Source of the DNA: Granulicella mallensis
GTDB taxonomy: Bacteria; Acidobacteriota; Terriglobia; Terriglobales; Acidobacteriaceae
Length of the DNA stretch: 64,000 nucleotides
Assembly (NCBI RefSeq): GCF_014203225.1
Contig: NZ_JACHIO010000028.1
Coordinates: forward strand, 1 to 64,000
Direction of reading: 5' to 3'
The translations under genes and the position numbers were made by a program. Below are positions 33,468 to 42,192 of the stretch, one piece after another. The stretch's first letter is position 1, and each line of letters begins with the position of its first letter. The notes under the pieces are model-generated. The model was not told the origin of the DNA, did no database searches, and worked only from the letters and a program-made list of their open reading frames with translations.

Positions 33468-34684
33468 GCGATCGCCGCATCAGCGTACTGCATGCCGTGA
33501 CAGACCCGATCAGTACGATTCTGATGCGCGGGCAGTTGGCTTATTTAAAGGCCAATGGTTTCGAGCCTGCTCTTTTAACCGGCCTTGGACGGCAGTCAGA
33601 GGACCAGGCGTCAGGGGAAGGATATCCCGTGCATCGCGTTGCCATGACGAGAGAGATTGCGCCGGGAGCCGACCTGCGGTCTTTGTTCGATCTATGGCGG
33701 CTTCTCCGCCGCATCAGGCCGGTCATCTGCAACGCTGGCACCCCTAAAGCAGGGCTGCTGGTGGGGCTGGCGGCATGGCTCACTCGCGTCCCTTGCCGCG
33801 TCTACACCCTGCGCGGGCTGCGCCTGGAGACGGCAACCGGCCTCAAGCGCAGCCTGCTGATGCTGACGGAAAAAACAGCATGCTTCACCGCGCATCGTGT
33901 GATCTGCGTGAGCGCCAGTCTTCGCGAGCGTGCCATTGCCCTGGGGCTTGTGGCGCGGTTCAAGACGGTCCTGCTTGGAGCCGGAAGCAGCAACGGTGTG
34001 GACTTCGGCCGGTTCGAGCCGACTCCCGAAAAAGCAGTGCTGGCAACGGGTTTGCGCGAAAAGCTAGGCATTCGCCCCGATCAGCCTGTCATCGGTTTTG
34101 CAGGAAGACTTACAAGGGACAAAGGACTCCCTGAATTGGTTACGGCCTTTCAGTCGGTGCAAAAAAAAATGCCGGAGGCCGTCCTATTGTTAGTGGGAGA
34201 CTATGAGCAGGGAGATCCTGTTCCCGAGGAGACCAGGAAGGCTATCGCATCAGAGCCTGGAATTCGCCATGTCGGGTTCACCTCCCAGATCGACCTGCAT
34301 TACCTTGTCATGGATATTTTTGTGCTGCCCACCCATCGCGAAGGCTTTCCTAACACGGTTCTCGAAGCGCAGGCCGCAGGGCTTCCCGTTGTCACCACCA
34401 ATGCCACCGGGGCGGTAGATGCGATTGAGGATGGAATTACCGGAGTGCTGACTCCTGTTGGAGATGCTGACAAGCTGGCGGAAATATTGTTGTCGCTTCT
34501 ATCGGACCCCAGCAGAATGCAGTCCATGGGATCGTCAGGCAGGGAACGCATCTTGCGGCAGTTTCGGAATGAGAGGATATGGGAAGAATTAGCCTTGTTC
34601 TATCGAGCGATGCTCCAGGAGCGAGGTTATCCTCTTCCCACCGGTTCCTCCGTGGAGGCAGTGCGATGCGCGCAAACGCAATAG
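33464..34684 (+). CDS. Glycosyltransferase family 4 (WcaA/PglA-like)
   Basis: A 406-residue GT-B protein. SVLHAVTDPISTILMRGQLA is an N-terminus typical of PglA-like transferases, followed by VICNAGTPKAGLLVGLAAWL, PVIGFAGRLTRDKGLPELVT and FVLPTHREGFPNTVLEAQAA (donor-binding REGFPNxxLEA motif). It probably adds the second sugar to the undecaprenyl-linked sugar made by the next gene. A run of nine A residues at 34161-34169 inside the coding frame could slip. The 3' end overlaps the PglC-like start by 19 bp, and the start overlaps asnB by ATGA. Confidence 0.9.
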   Translation: MSDRRISVLHAVTDPISTILMRGQLAYLKANGFEPALLTGLGRQSEDQASGEGYPVHRVAMTREIAPGADLRSLFDLWRLLRRIRPVICNAGTPKAGLLVGLAAWLTRVPCRVYTLRGLRLETATGLKRSLLMLTEKTACFTAHRVICVSASLRERAIALGLVARFKTVLLGAGSSNGVDFGRFEPTPEKAVLATGLREKLGIRPDQPVIGFAGRLTRDKGLPELVTAFQSVQKKMPEAVLLLVGDYEQGDPVPEETRKAIASEPGIRHVGFTSQIDLHYLVMDIFVLPTHREGFPNTVLEAQAAGLPVVTTNATGAVDAIEDGITGVLTPVGDADKLAEILLSLLSDPSRMQSMGSSGRERILRQFRNERIWEELALFYRAMLQERGYPLPTGSSVEAVRCAQTQ

Positions 34685-35286
34685 GGGCAGCCTGCAAACG
34701 CATGCTTGACCTCGCAGGCGCATTGACGGCTCTTGTGGTTTTTTCGCCGGTCATCCTCGGTGTAGCGCTTGTCATCCGGCTGACCATGGGCAGGCCCGTA
34801 CTCTTTCGCCAGCCACGGGCAGGGCTGCATGGACAGCCCTTTACTTTATTCAAGTTTCGAACGATGGTTGAGGCCCCATCCACGGTAGTCGATCCGTCTA
34901 CGGATGCAGCACGCCTCACTGGATTAGGAGCAACCTTGCGCCGCTTCAGCCTCGATGAGCTTCCTCAATTATGGAATGTATTGAAAGGGGAGATGAGCCT
35001 CGTGGGACCGCGGCCCTTACTGATGGAATATCTCCCGCTCTACTCTCCGGAACAGGCAAAGAGACATCGAATGAAGCCGGGCATCACAGGGCTCACGCAG
35101 GTCAAAGGACGCAACGCGCTCACCTGGGAAGAAAAATTTCAGTGGGACGTCTGGTACGTCGAGCATTGGAGCCTCTGGCTTGATCTCCGTATTCTTTTAT
35201 CCACCGTTGTAAAGGTCTTCAAGCACGAGGGAATCAATCAGCAAGGCCAGGCAACGGCGCAGAAATTTGGAGCTGAGCGAAGATGA
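34666..35286 (+). CDS. PglC-like initiating phosphoglycosyl transferase
   Basis: A 206-residue protein of the bacterial sugar transferase family in its short monotopic form: one N-terminal re-entrant hydrophobic segment (LDLAGALTALVVFSPVILGV), then FKFRTM, SLDELPQLWNVLKGEMSLVG (the catalytic Asp-Glu pair) and PRPLLMEYLPLY, KPGITGLTQVKGRN. It transfers a phospho-sugar (such as diNAcBac-1-P or GalNAc-1-P) from a UDP-sugar to undecaprenyl phosphate, starting repeat-unit assembly. ATG 34666 is preceded by TGGAGG at the right distance, within the end of the GT4 gene. Its stop overlaps the PglD-like start. Confidence 0.9.
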   Translation: MRANAIGAACKRMLDLAGALTALVVFSPVILGVALVIRLTMGRPVLFRQPRAGLHGQPFTLFKFRTMVEAPSTVVDPSTDAARLTGLGATLRRFSLDELPQLWNVLKGEMSLVGPRPLLMEYLPLYSPEQAKRHRMKPGITGLTQVKGRNALTWEEKFQWDVWYVEHWSLWLDLRILLSTVVKVFKHEGINQQGQATAQKFGAERR

Positions 35287-35939
35287 GAGCAAGAGAGAAC
35301 GAAGGTCTCGTAGTCGTCTATGGCACAGGCGGGCACGGTAAGGTGATCGTCGATATTCTGCTGGCCAATGGCATCCGGATCACAGGCTTTCTCGAGGACA
35401 ATCCGCAAAAGCGCGGCGATGAATATGGCCTGAAGATTTTGGGCGGCGCAGAGTGGCTGAAAGAAGCTGCAGGCCAAACGATTGCGGTAGCACTGGGGAT
35501 TGGCGATAATTTTGCACGCCGCGCTGTTGCGGAACGCTGTATCGCGGCGGGGGCCTCTCTATTGACCGCAGTGCATCCGTCAGCAACCATCGCGGCTTCA
35601 GCAACTGTCTCTCCGGGAATCGTGATTATGCCTCAGGCTGTCGTCAATGCCGATGCAGTGATCCGGCAAGGTGCAATCATCAATACCGGCGCGATCGTGG
35701 AACATGATTGCACTGTCGGAGATTTCGCGCACCTGTCGCCCAGGGCTGCCATTGGCGGGAACGTGCAGGTGGGAGATCTTTCATGGCTTGGTATGGGGTC
35801 TATCGTCATTCCCAATCGCAAAGTCGGCACCGGCTCCATCATCGGAGCCGGTGCAACGGTCATCCATGACATTGGGGATTGGACCGTTGCCGTCGGAACA
35901 CCGGCACATGTTTTGAAAGAACTGGAACCTCGGAGCTGA
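35283..35939 (+). CDS. pglD: PglD/NeuD-family sugar O/N-acetyltransferase
   Basis: A 218-residue protein. LVVVYGTGGHGKVIVDILLA is the N-terminal Rossmann-like nucleotide-sugar binding part. From about residue 95 a left-handed beta-helix with hexapeptide repeats (ATIAASATVSPGIVIMPQAV) contains IVEHDCTVG with the catalytic His. The family acetylates UDP-4-amino-sugars using acetyl-CoA. It lies between the initiating transferase (PglC-like) and the aminotransferase, the PglC-PglD-PglE order of bacillosamine-type synthesis. The start forms an ATGA overlap with the PglC-like gene. Confidence 0.88.
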   Translation: MRARENEGLVVVYGTGGHGKVIVDILLANGIRITGFLEDNPQKRGDEYGLKILGGAEWLKEAAGQTIAVALGIGDNFARRAVAERCIAAGASLLTAVHPSATIAASATVSPGIVIMPQAVVNADAVIRQGAIINTGAIVEHDCTVGDFAHLSPRAAIGGNVQVGDLSWLGMGSIVIPNRKVGTGSIIGAGATVIHDIGDWTVAVGTPAHVLKELEPRS

Positions 35940-35944
35940 ATCGG

Positions 35945-37165
35945 ATGGACCTCTCTACTCAAGCTCAACTCGCAATCGAAGGCGCACAGCCTCTGCGCAA
36001 ACATCCTTTTGCTCCCTGGCCATCTTTTTCACAGGAAGAGGTCGCAGCTGTTACACGCGTTCTCGAATCGGGAAAGGTCAATTACTGGACCGGTGACGAA
36101 GGAAGGCAGTTTGAGGCGGAGTTCGCCGCATTTACAGGCTGCAAGCATGCCATCGCGCTGGCTAATGGAACTGTCGCGCTGGAACTGGCATTGCAAGCGC
36201 TCGGTATCGTCCCCGGAGACGAGGTCATCAGCACCAGCCGCACCTTCATTGCATCGGCCAGTTGTGCCGTCATGCGTGGAGCAACTCCCGTGATGGCAGA
36301 TGTCGACCGGGATTCCCAAAATATTACAGCCGAAACGATTCGCGCTGTGCTGACTCCGCGTACACGCGCCATTATCGCCGTCCATCTTGCCGGATGGCCC
36401 TGCGATATGGACCCGATCCTCGACCTTGCCCGCGAACACGGGCTCAAGGTCATCGAAGATTGTGCGCAGGCACACGGAGCAACGTACAAAGGACGCCCCG
36501 TAGGTTCTATGGGCGACGTGAACGCCTTCTCCTTCTGCCAGGACAAGATCCTTACCACTGGGGGCGAAGGCGGCATGTTGACCACGAACGATACGGCTCT
36601 CTGGTCGCGCGCATGGGCCTATAAGGATCATGGAAAAAGTTATGATGCCGTTTATCACCGGCATCATCCACCGGGGTACCGATGGCTGCATGAAAGCTTC
36701 GGCACGAACTGGCGGCTTACCGAGATGCAAAGCGCCATAGGCCGCCTGCAACTCGGGAAGCTGCCGCAATCGGTACAGGCAAGAAGGGAATTAGCGGACG
36801 TGTTGACCGAGCGGTTCTCCGCAATTCGGGCCCTGCGGATCACCAGGCCTCCTGCCGAGTCGATGCATTCTTTCTATAAATACTATGTTTTCCTTCGGAC
36901 TGAGCATCTGCGGGAAGGGTGGGACCGGCAACGCATTGCCGATGCCATCAACGCAGAAGGTGTGCCGTGTTTCTCCGGAAGCTGCAGCGAGATCTACCTG
37001 GAGAAGGCTTTTCCCGTGGAGCTTCGTCCGCCGGCAAGGCTTCTTGTTGCCCAGGAGCTGGGCGAAACCTCGCTGATGTTTCTCGTGCATCCGACACTCA
37101 ACAAGAGTGACATGGAGGATGCAGCCGACGCTGTAGAAAAGGTTCTGGCATCAGCCGTCAGATAA
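35945..37165 (+). CDS. DegT/DnrJ/EryC1 sugar aminotransferase
   Basis: A 406-residue PLP enzyme. SGKVNYWTGDEGRQFEAEFA is the N-terminal substrate region, LANGTVALELALQALGI the phosphate-binding part, VIEDCAQAHGATYKGRPVGS holds the PLP-ring Asp, and FSFCQDKILTTGGEGG contains the Schiff-base Lys (about 201). Members convert nucleotide 4-keto-6-deoxy sugars to 4-amino sugars. Together with the dehydratase at 10416 or at 39317 and the adjacent PglD-like enzyme it completes a UDP- or GDP-linked diacetamido sugar route. ATG 35945 follows GGAG by nine bases. It ends 6 bp before the convergent Wza-like gene. Confidence 0.88.
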   Translation: MDLSTQAQLAIEGAQPLRKHPFAPWPSFSQEEVAAVTRVLESGKVNYWTGDEGRQFEAEFAAFTGCKHAIALANGTVALELALQALGIVPGDEVISTSRTFIASASCAVMRGATPVMADVDRDSQNITAETIRAVLTPRTRAIIAVHLAGWPCDMDPILDLAREHGLKVIEDCAQAHGATYKGRPVGSMGDVNAFSFCQDKILTTGGEGGMLTTNDTALWSRAWAYKDHGKSYDAVYHRHHPPGYRWLHESFGTNWRLTEMQSAIGRLQLGKLPQSVQARRELADVLTERFSAIRALRITRPPAESMHSFYKYYVFLRTEHLREGWDRQRIADAINAEGVPCFSGSCSEIYLEKAFPVELRPPARLLVAQELGETSLMFLVHPTLNKSDMEDAADAVEKVLASAVR

Positions 37166-37171
37166 TTTGCT

Positions 37172-38233
37172 CTAACGTGAGAGACCGTAATAGGCAACGC
37201 CCGAGGCCAGCGCAACAGCTACGTCGATAGACCTGGAAGCAGCCTGCTTTCCTTTGCTTGGCGGGATAAATAAAATATCGTTCGCTTGCATCGCAACATC
37301 AGGCAGCTTCGAGACAAGAATTTTATCCAGCGGAACCAGGATTTCTTTTTCTCCCTCGGGCGTTCTCCGAACGATCCTGGCCTTGGAAGGCTTGGCGAAC
37401 TTGCCAAGCCCGTGGGCCATGGCAACCACCTTCATTACAGTGTATTGGCCCTTTTCATCCATAAGAAAACCGCTGGGCGCCAGTACCTCGCCCACCACAT
37501 AGAGCACACCCGCTTTGGAAACGATGATGGTGTCTCCCTGCTGGACTACGACATTCGCCTCCAGTGACTTCACAGGATCGCTCGTCAGAAATAAGGTCTG
37601 TGGCTCGGTAGTACTGCCTTTGTGGGTAATCGTTACGAGTTGTCCGGCACTCGGCGTTGTTCCCCCTGCTTCCGCAAAGATGTCAAAGAGCCTTCCCGCG
37701 CCAACAATCGGATAGATTCCCGTCCTATTCACTTCGCCCATCAAAAGAACGCCACTTGAATAACTTGTGACCACGATGCTCACATGCGGAACCTTCAGTA
37801 CGCCATCCTTGAGATAAGCCTGTTCAACCACTCCCTGCGCGTTCTCCACGTGCAGGCCGGCGACGTGGACATCATTGATGAGCGGCATATAGATATTGCC
37901 GGCGCTGTTCACGACTGCCCTTTGTGAAAGATCAGGAGCGTTGAAGACGGAGATCTCCAGCACATCGCCCGGCGAGAGAATGTAGTGCGATTGATCGACA
38001 GATGGAACCGCTGTCAGCGCGGGAGGTGCTGCCGCAGGGCTTCCCGATGTCTCGGGATAGGTCGAGGCAGGAGTGACCGGCGCGCCGTTGGCGGGATGCG
38101 TCTGCGCCTGCATTGCCTGGACACACATCATGAGGGGTAAGGCAATGAGAAAGCCACGCAACCAACCGTGCCGCGGGGACCTGGAGGGTGCAGTCTTCGA
38201 ATCAAGAGTCGTCTTCAAGACAGAGCTCAACAC
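37172..38233 (-). CDS. Wza-like polysaccharide export protein
   Basis: A 353-residue protein with an N-terminal signal sequence (HGWLRGFLIALPLMMCVQAM, cleavage near QAQ). The Poly_export motif follows: YILSPGDVLEISVFNAPDLS, NIYMPLINDVHVAGLHVENA, then two SLBB-like parts (GEVNRTGIYPIVGAGRLFDI and GEVLAPSGFLMDEKGQYTVM). It forms the outer-membrane export channel together with the Wzc-like protein at 24240. The signal peptide lacks a convincing lipobox Cys (MMCVQA has one, but at an odd place). It is a separate transcription unit, about 94 bp from the next gene. Confidence 0.9.
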   Translation of the reverse strand: MLSSVLKTTLDSKTAPSRSPRHGWLRGFLIALPLMMCVQAMQAQTHPANGAPVTPASTYPETSGSPAAAPPALTAVPSVDQSHYILSPGDVLEISVFNAPDLSQRAVVNSAGNIYMPLINDVHVAGLHVENAQGVVEQAYLKDGVLKVPHVSIVVTSYSSGVLLMGEVNRTGIYPIVGAGRLFDIFAEAGGTTPSAGQLVTITHKGSTTEPQTLFLTSDPVKSLEANVVVQQGDTIIVSKAGVLYVVGEVLAPSGFLMDEKGQYTVMKVVAMAHGLGKFAKPSKARIVRRTPEGEKEILVPLDKILVSKLPDVAMQANDILFIPPSKGKQAASRSIDVAVALASGVAYYGLSR

Positions 38234-38327
38234 TCAACCCCCGGCTGCACTAATATACACAGTTCTCTAAAGAGACAGCACCACGTCGCTCGTGCGAGTT
38301 TAAACGGCCACATGAATGAAGTCTATT

Positions 38328-39284
38328 TCATTGTCCCGGCTGCAAAGGGCGCGAGGGAACACACCGATCCAGCTCTTCGAAAAGTGACTGAGGGGCAAGC
38401 TCCACGCGGGGATACAGTGTGGAGACGCTGTTTTCTACGAACAACTCAATGTTTTCCGGGTCAAGGACTAACTCCTTAAACAGGTGTACGGCAGTCTGGG
38501 CAGGAACAAGCCAGGGAAGACGACGGGTGGTCAGGTGTATCTCTTTCGGGGATACAAATTCCCAGTCAGCGTATTCCGGGTAGAGCTCACGATGCTGATA
38601 AAAATACTCCTGCCGATTCAAATCGACTCCGCATAGAACAATGCGTTTGTAACCCATGAGTACCGCAAGCGTCATGGTGCCGACGACCGAACCACCGTAT
38701 TTGAAGAACCATGCCGTCTTTGCTCGTGGCGAAAAGGCCCCGATCGAACGCATATACCGAATGCCCGCGCGCAGCTCGTTCTCATTGCGTGCAACGACGG
38801 GCATCGAGAAGCCGGCGTACAGGTTCTTTTTCAAATCTTCCGGAAGTTCAAAGAACATCTGCCGCCGTTCAAGCGGCTCCACGTTGGTGACGATCTTTAC
38901 CGTGTTTGCGTAGGCTGCTGCGCGATGTGTCAAAAGCGAATGAAAGGCGTCATACATGACCGGGTGGTCGTCATACGCTACGTTCTCGAAGTGAAAAAAA
39001 CGTGGAACGAAAGGGTGAGCAGGCCAGAAGTTAAGGCCGATGCTGTCATGTTTGCCAATGATCTTCCATCTTGCGTCGGGGATATCGTTAATCGACCATG
39101 CGCTGCCTAACACAAAGAGCGTATCGCTGGCTCGCAGACTTTGCAGATCGAGAGTTTGCAAAAGAGGCAAGCCGGCCATTGCAGCAGCCTTTGAGACACG
39201 AGCCGATTCTTCGCGGAGATTCACATGATGGTACAACCGGGACAGAAGCGGATGAGGCAGGCGCTTGGCCAGCGATCGGATCAT
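38328..39284 (-). CDS. DUF115/GT42-like protein, candidate nonulosonate or sugar transferase
   Basis: A 318-residue soluble protein with no family signature I can name firmly. TLFVLGSAWSINDIPDARWK near the N-terminus resembles the nucleotide-binding G(S/N)xxSL(K)xID start of CstI-type (GT42) and DUF115 proteins, and VVGTMTLAVLMGYKRIVLCG VDL resembles the family's GYKxIxLxGxDx strand (ligand-binding Asp). It lies 32 bp after the LegB-like gene in the same operon as the PtmE-like nucleotidyltransferase. That position suggests a sialyl- or legionaminyl-type transferase. The assignment is tentative. Confidence 0.5.
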   Translation of the reverse strand: MIRSLAKRLPHPLLSRLYHHVNLREESARVSKAAAMAGLPLLQTLDLQSLRASDTLFVLGSAWSINDIPDARWKIIGKHDSIGLNFWPAHPFVPRFFHFENVAYDDHPVMYDAFHSLLTHRAAAYANTVKIVTNVEPLERRQMFFELPEDLKKNLYAGFSMPVVARNENELRAGIRYMRSIGAFSPRAKTAWFFKYGGSVVGTMTLAVLMGYKRIVLCGVDLNRQEYFYQHRELYPEYADWEFVSPKEIHLTTRRLPWLVPAQTAVHLFKELVLDPENIELFVENSVSTLYPRVELAPQSLFEELDRCVPSRPLQPGQ

Positions 39285-39316
39285 TTCATGTCACCTTGCC
39301 GAACGGTAAGCCATCG

Positions 39317-40312
39317 TCAAACCGTGTAGCTTCCGATGGAGTAGGCTCCAAGATTTTGGCCGATCCATTCGATGGTTCGTTCCAGTCCTTCTCGTAACGA
39401 AACCCTCGGCTTCCACCCCGTAAGCGCATTCAGTTGAAGACTGTTAGCGCAAAGACGATCTACCTCGCTCGCTTCCGGACGCAAGCGTACCTCTTCGACA
39501 TCCACGGGGCATCTTGTCCCGGTCAGCTCAAAGATCAACTCCGCCAGCTCGTGAATGGAGATCTCGATGCCACTACCGATATTCAACGTCTTCCCGATGG
39601 TTGCCGAGGACTCGGCAATGGCCAGGAATCCGGCTACGGTATCCGAGACAAAGTTGAAATCGCGCGTGGTGTGCAGGTTCCCTAACTTCACGGATGTCTG
39701 CGCAAGGGCCTGTGTAATGATCGTCGGAATCACAGCGCGCGATGACTGGCGCGGACCATAGGTATTAAAGGGTCGAGCAATGGAGACCGGCAAGCCGAAA
39801 GAGAGATGGTAAGACTCCGCAATTTTATCGGCGCCGATCTTGGTTGCGGAGTAGGGGGATTGCCCCTGCAGCGCATGGTTTTCATCGATCGGAACATGCA
39901 GAGCCGAGCCATAGACTTCGCTGGTCGAGGTGCAGATCAGCCGCTCCGTTCCATATTGCCGGGCAGCCTCCAGAACATTCAAGGTGCCTTCAATATTGGT
40001 CTGCACATACGATCGTGGAGACTCATACGAATACGGAATACCGACCAATGCCGCGAGATGAAAGATAACATCGGCGTCTTTGACGGCCCGAAGCACACTC
40101 TCCTTATCGCGGATGTCGCCATGAAGAATCTCCATATCGGAACGCAACGGCGAGGTCGACAACCAGCCCAAAGAGCCTTGCGAGTTATAGCGGAGCAGAC
40201 AGCGTGTCCTGGCGCCCAGCTGAACCATTTGTTCCGCGAGATGGCTCCCGATAAAACCGCCTGCGCCTGTAACGAGAACGCGCCGGTTATTCCATATAGA
40301 TGAATCGCTCAA
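39317..40312 (-). CDS. legB: LegB-like NAD-dependent sugar 4,6-dehydratase
   Basis: A 331-residue extended SDR. RVLVTGAGGFIGSHLAEQMV is the NAD loop, FHLAALVGIPYSYESPRSYV and STSEVYGSALHVPIDENHAL carry the S/T, and SPYSATKIGADKIAESYH contains the YxxxK pair. NTYGPRQSSRAVIPTIITQA is typical of LegB in legionaminic acid synthesis, which acts on GDP-GlcNAc. It overlaps the CBS-nucleotidyltransferase gene by 4 bp and precedes the DUF115-like gene. It is soluble, in contrast to the membrane CapD/PglF-type enzyme at 10416. Nucleotide specificity (GDP or UDP) cannot be read from the sequence. Confidence 0.82.
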   Translation of the reverse strand: MSDSSIWNNRRVLVTGAGGFIGSHLAEQMVQLGARTRCLLRYNSQGSLGWLSTSPLRSDMEILHGDIRDKESVLRAVKDADVIFHLAALVGIPYSYESPRSYVQTNIEGTLNVLEAARQYGTERLICTSTSEVYGSALHVPIDENHALQGQSPYSATKIGADKIAESYHLSFGLPVSIARPFNTYGPRQSSRAVIPTIITQALAQTSVKLGNLHTTRDFNFVSDTVAGFLAIAESSATIGKTLNIGSGIEISIHELAELIFELTGTRCPVDVEEVRLRPEASEVDRLCANSLQLNALTGWKPRVSLREGLERTIEWIGQNLGAYSIGSYTV

Positions 40313-41403
40313 TGTCGTAGCTCGTCTCCGGTTTTAGACCACGCCCACTGCGCATCCGTGGAGGCGCGCTCATATTGCTCCATCTGTCCAACATCAACCC
40401 AGTGTTCCCGGATGGGGAAGCAGATCACGCGCTTTTGCGTATCGATCAGGCTGGTAATCAGCTCGGGCATGTCGAAGGCGCGGTCCGCAGGAACCATCCG
40501 GCACACGCTCGGCTGAATCAGGTAGATGCCCGCATTTATAAAATGGCGCACCAGCGGTTTCTCCTCGATGCTGACAGCATCGATTCCTTCCATGTGGATG
40601 ACGCCATAGGGAATTTTTGTCTCGTGCTGCTGAACCGCGACCGTCATATCGGCCTGATGCTCGCGATGGAACTCCAGCATCGCCCGAAAGTCGATGGAGG
40701 TCAATATATCTCCATTGATAACGAGTAAAGGCAGCTCCCCCACCGAGGCCCTTGCCAAAGCCCCGGCTGTGCCCATGGGCCGTTCTTCGTCAACATATTC
40801 GATGTGGACGCCAAAGTCCTTCCCATCCTGAAAGTGCTCGACAATGCTCTCTGCCAGATAGTGGGTGGAGATGCTGACGTGTTGAATTCCAGTGGCGCGG
40901 AGCTTCTCGACCAGGTGCTCGAGGATCGGCTTGCCGTTCACCGGTAGCATCGGCTTGGGACAGTTTTCGGTGAGCGGCATCAGCCGCTTACCGAATCCGC
41001 CCGCCATGATAAAGCCGTCCAGAGGCAGGGCAACCGCCGCCAGATAGTCTGAATCGAGCGCGATATCTACCACACGCTCTTCCGCATCCAAGAGCGGAAT
41101 CTGCCGGATACGAGACTCGGCCATCAATCGGCATAACTCTTCCGGCGGCGTGCCAAGGCTGGCCGTTATCGGGTGGCCATTGCCCTTGCGGGTTGAAAGA
41201 AGATCGCTGACCGGCTGATCCAGTTCAATTCCTAAAAGGATCGCGCGCCGCACATCCCCGTCGGTAATCGTCGCCTCAAGCCGCCTGTCTTCGTCAACGA
41301 CCAGCGTAATCCCCAAAGCACAGCGGTCCATGAGGCTCATCAGTTCGCGAACTGCCTGCGACCTGGTGATGAGCGGCAACTCATGGGATGGATGGGCTGG
41401 CAT
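40309..41403 (-). CDS. ptmE: Nucleotidyltransferase with CBS domains (PtmE-like)
   Basis: A 364-residue protein with two parts. Residues about 10-125 are a CBS pair (TLVVDEDRRLEATITDGDVR, then RQIPLLDAEERVVDIALDSD). From about 128 (DGFIMAGGFGKRLMPLTENC) runs a nucleotidyltransferase domain with the G-G-x-G-x-R-L-x-P-L-T motif, KPMLPVNGKPILEHLVEKLR and LLVINGDILTSIDFRAMLEF. This architecture is that of PtmE, which makes GDP-GlcN(Ac) at the start of the Campylobacter legionaminic acid route. It is the first gene of an operon with the LegB-like and DUF115-like genes. A plain sugar-1-phosphate transferase remains an alternative. Confidence 0.8.
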   Translation of the reverse strand: MPAHPSHELPLITRSQAVRELMSLMDRCALGITLVVDEDRRLEATITDGDVRRAILLGIELDQPVSDLLSTRKGNGHPITASLGTPPEELCRLMAESRIRQIPLLDAEERVVDIALDSDYLAAVALPLDGFIMAGGFGKRLMPLTENCPKPMLPVNGKPILEHLVEKLRATGIQHVSISTHYLAESIVEHFQDGKDFGVHIEYVDEERPMGTAGALARASVGELPLLVINGDILTSIDFRAMLEFHREHQADMTVAVQQHETKIPYGVIHMEGIDAVSIEEKPLVRHFINAGIYLIQPSVCRMVPADRAFDMPELITSLIDTQKRVICFPIREHWVDVGQMEQYERASTDAQWAWSKTGDELRH

Positions 41404-41580
41404 CGAGGTGTCTCCGCTTACGGATCAATCGGCAGGGTCTGCCGGATCACACATTTCGTGCTACATCTGAACTACACAACGCCAGCACCAATACAGGCTC
41501 GACTGCCATTTCTATTGGTCGCAGTATAGCATCGCGCACATCGCATCCCGCTTGCCCTTCCTGTTCAGTAAACTGCATCC

Positions 41581-42192
41581 GTGAAGAGAAATAGAGCCAT
41601 AAGAACTTCCATCGCCATCGTCATCCTTCTCCTGATCGGAGTGCTCTGCGCTGTCCGCTCAGGCAGCTACCTGGTCGTGAATCAGCCGGAGCGCTCCGAT
41701 GTCATCGTCGTGCTGGCCGGAGATCATGATGACCACCGTTACTGGGGTGCGCTTGCGTTGCTGCGCGCAGGCTACGGCCAGAAGATGGTGATGGATGCAT
41801 CGTCAGACCTGACGTATGGCCAGACTTCTGCGGAACGCGCAGCGGCCTTCGTAAGGCAATCGGCAGGCAGCAATCAATCGCAGATCAGCGTATGCACGAT
41901 CACCAATGATTCAACCGTTCAGGAAGCCTCGAATATCCGCGACTGTCTTGCTCAACTGCACCCCGCTCCAAAGTCAGCACTCCTCGTTACCAGCGACTTC
42001 CACACCCGGCGTGCGTTTTCCATCGTGCGATCGCGCCTGCCTCAATATCGCTGGTCGGTTGCGGCCGTGAACGATCCAACGATCTTCGGCCAGTCCTGGT
42101 GGCGCAATCGTGAGTGGGCAAAGACCGCCCTCTATGAATGGCAGAAGCTGGTGTGGTGGCAATGTTTCGAGTCGTGGCGGAAAAAGATTTAA
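41581..42192 (+). CDS. YdcF/DUF218-family membrane-anchored protein
   Basis: A 203-residue protein starting with GTG at 41581. One N-terminal helix (RTSIAIVILLLIGVLCAV) precedes the DUF218 fold: RSDVIVVLAGDHDDHRYWGA (VVLAG strand), VQEASNIRDCLAQL and LLVTSDFHTRRAFSIVRSRL (TSDxHxxRA motif). Family members (SanA/ElyC) are linked to cell-envelope glycan and undecaprenyl metabolism, but their reaction is undefined. It lies convergent to the NeuA-like gene, overlapping its stop by 4 bp. Confidence 0.78.
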   Translation: MKRNRAIRTSIAIVILLLIGVLCAVRSGSYLVVNQPERSDVIVVLAGDHDDHRYWGALALLRAGYGQKMVMDASSDLTYGQTSAERAAAFVRQSAGSNQSQISVCTITNDSTVQEASNIRDCLAQLHPAPKSALLVTSDFHTRRAFSIVRSRLPQYRWSVAAVNDPTIFGQSWWRNREWAKTALYEWQKLVWWQCFESWRKKI

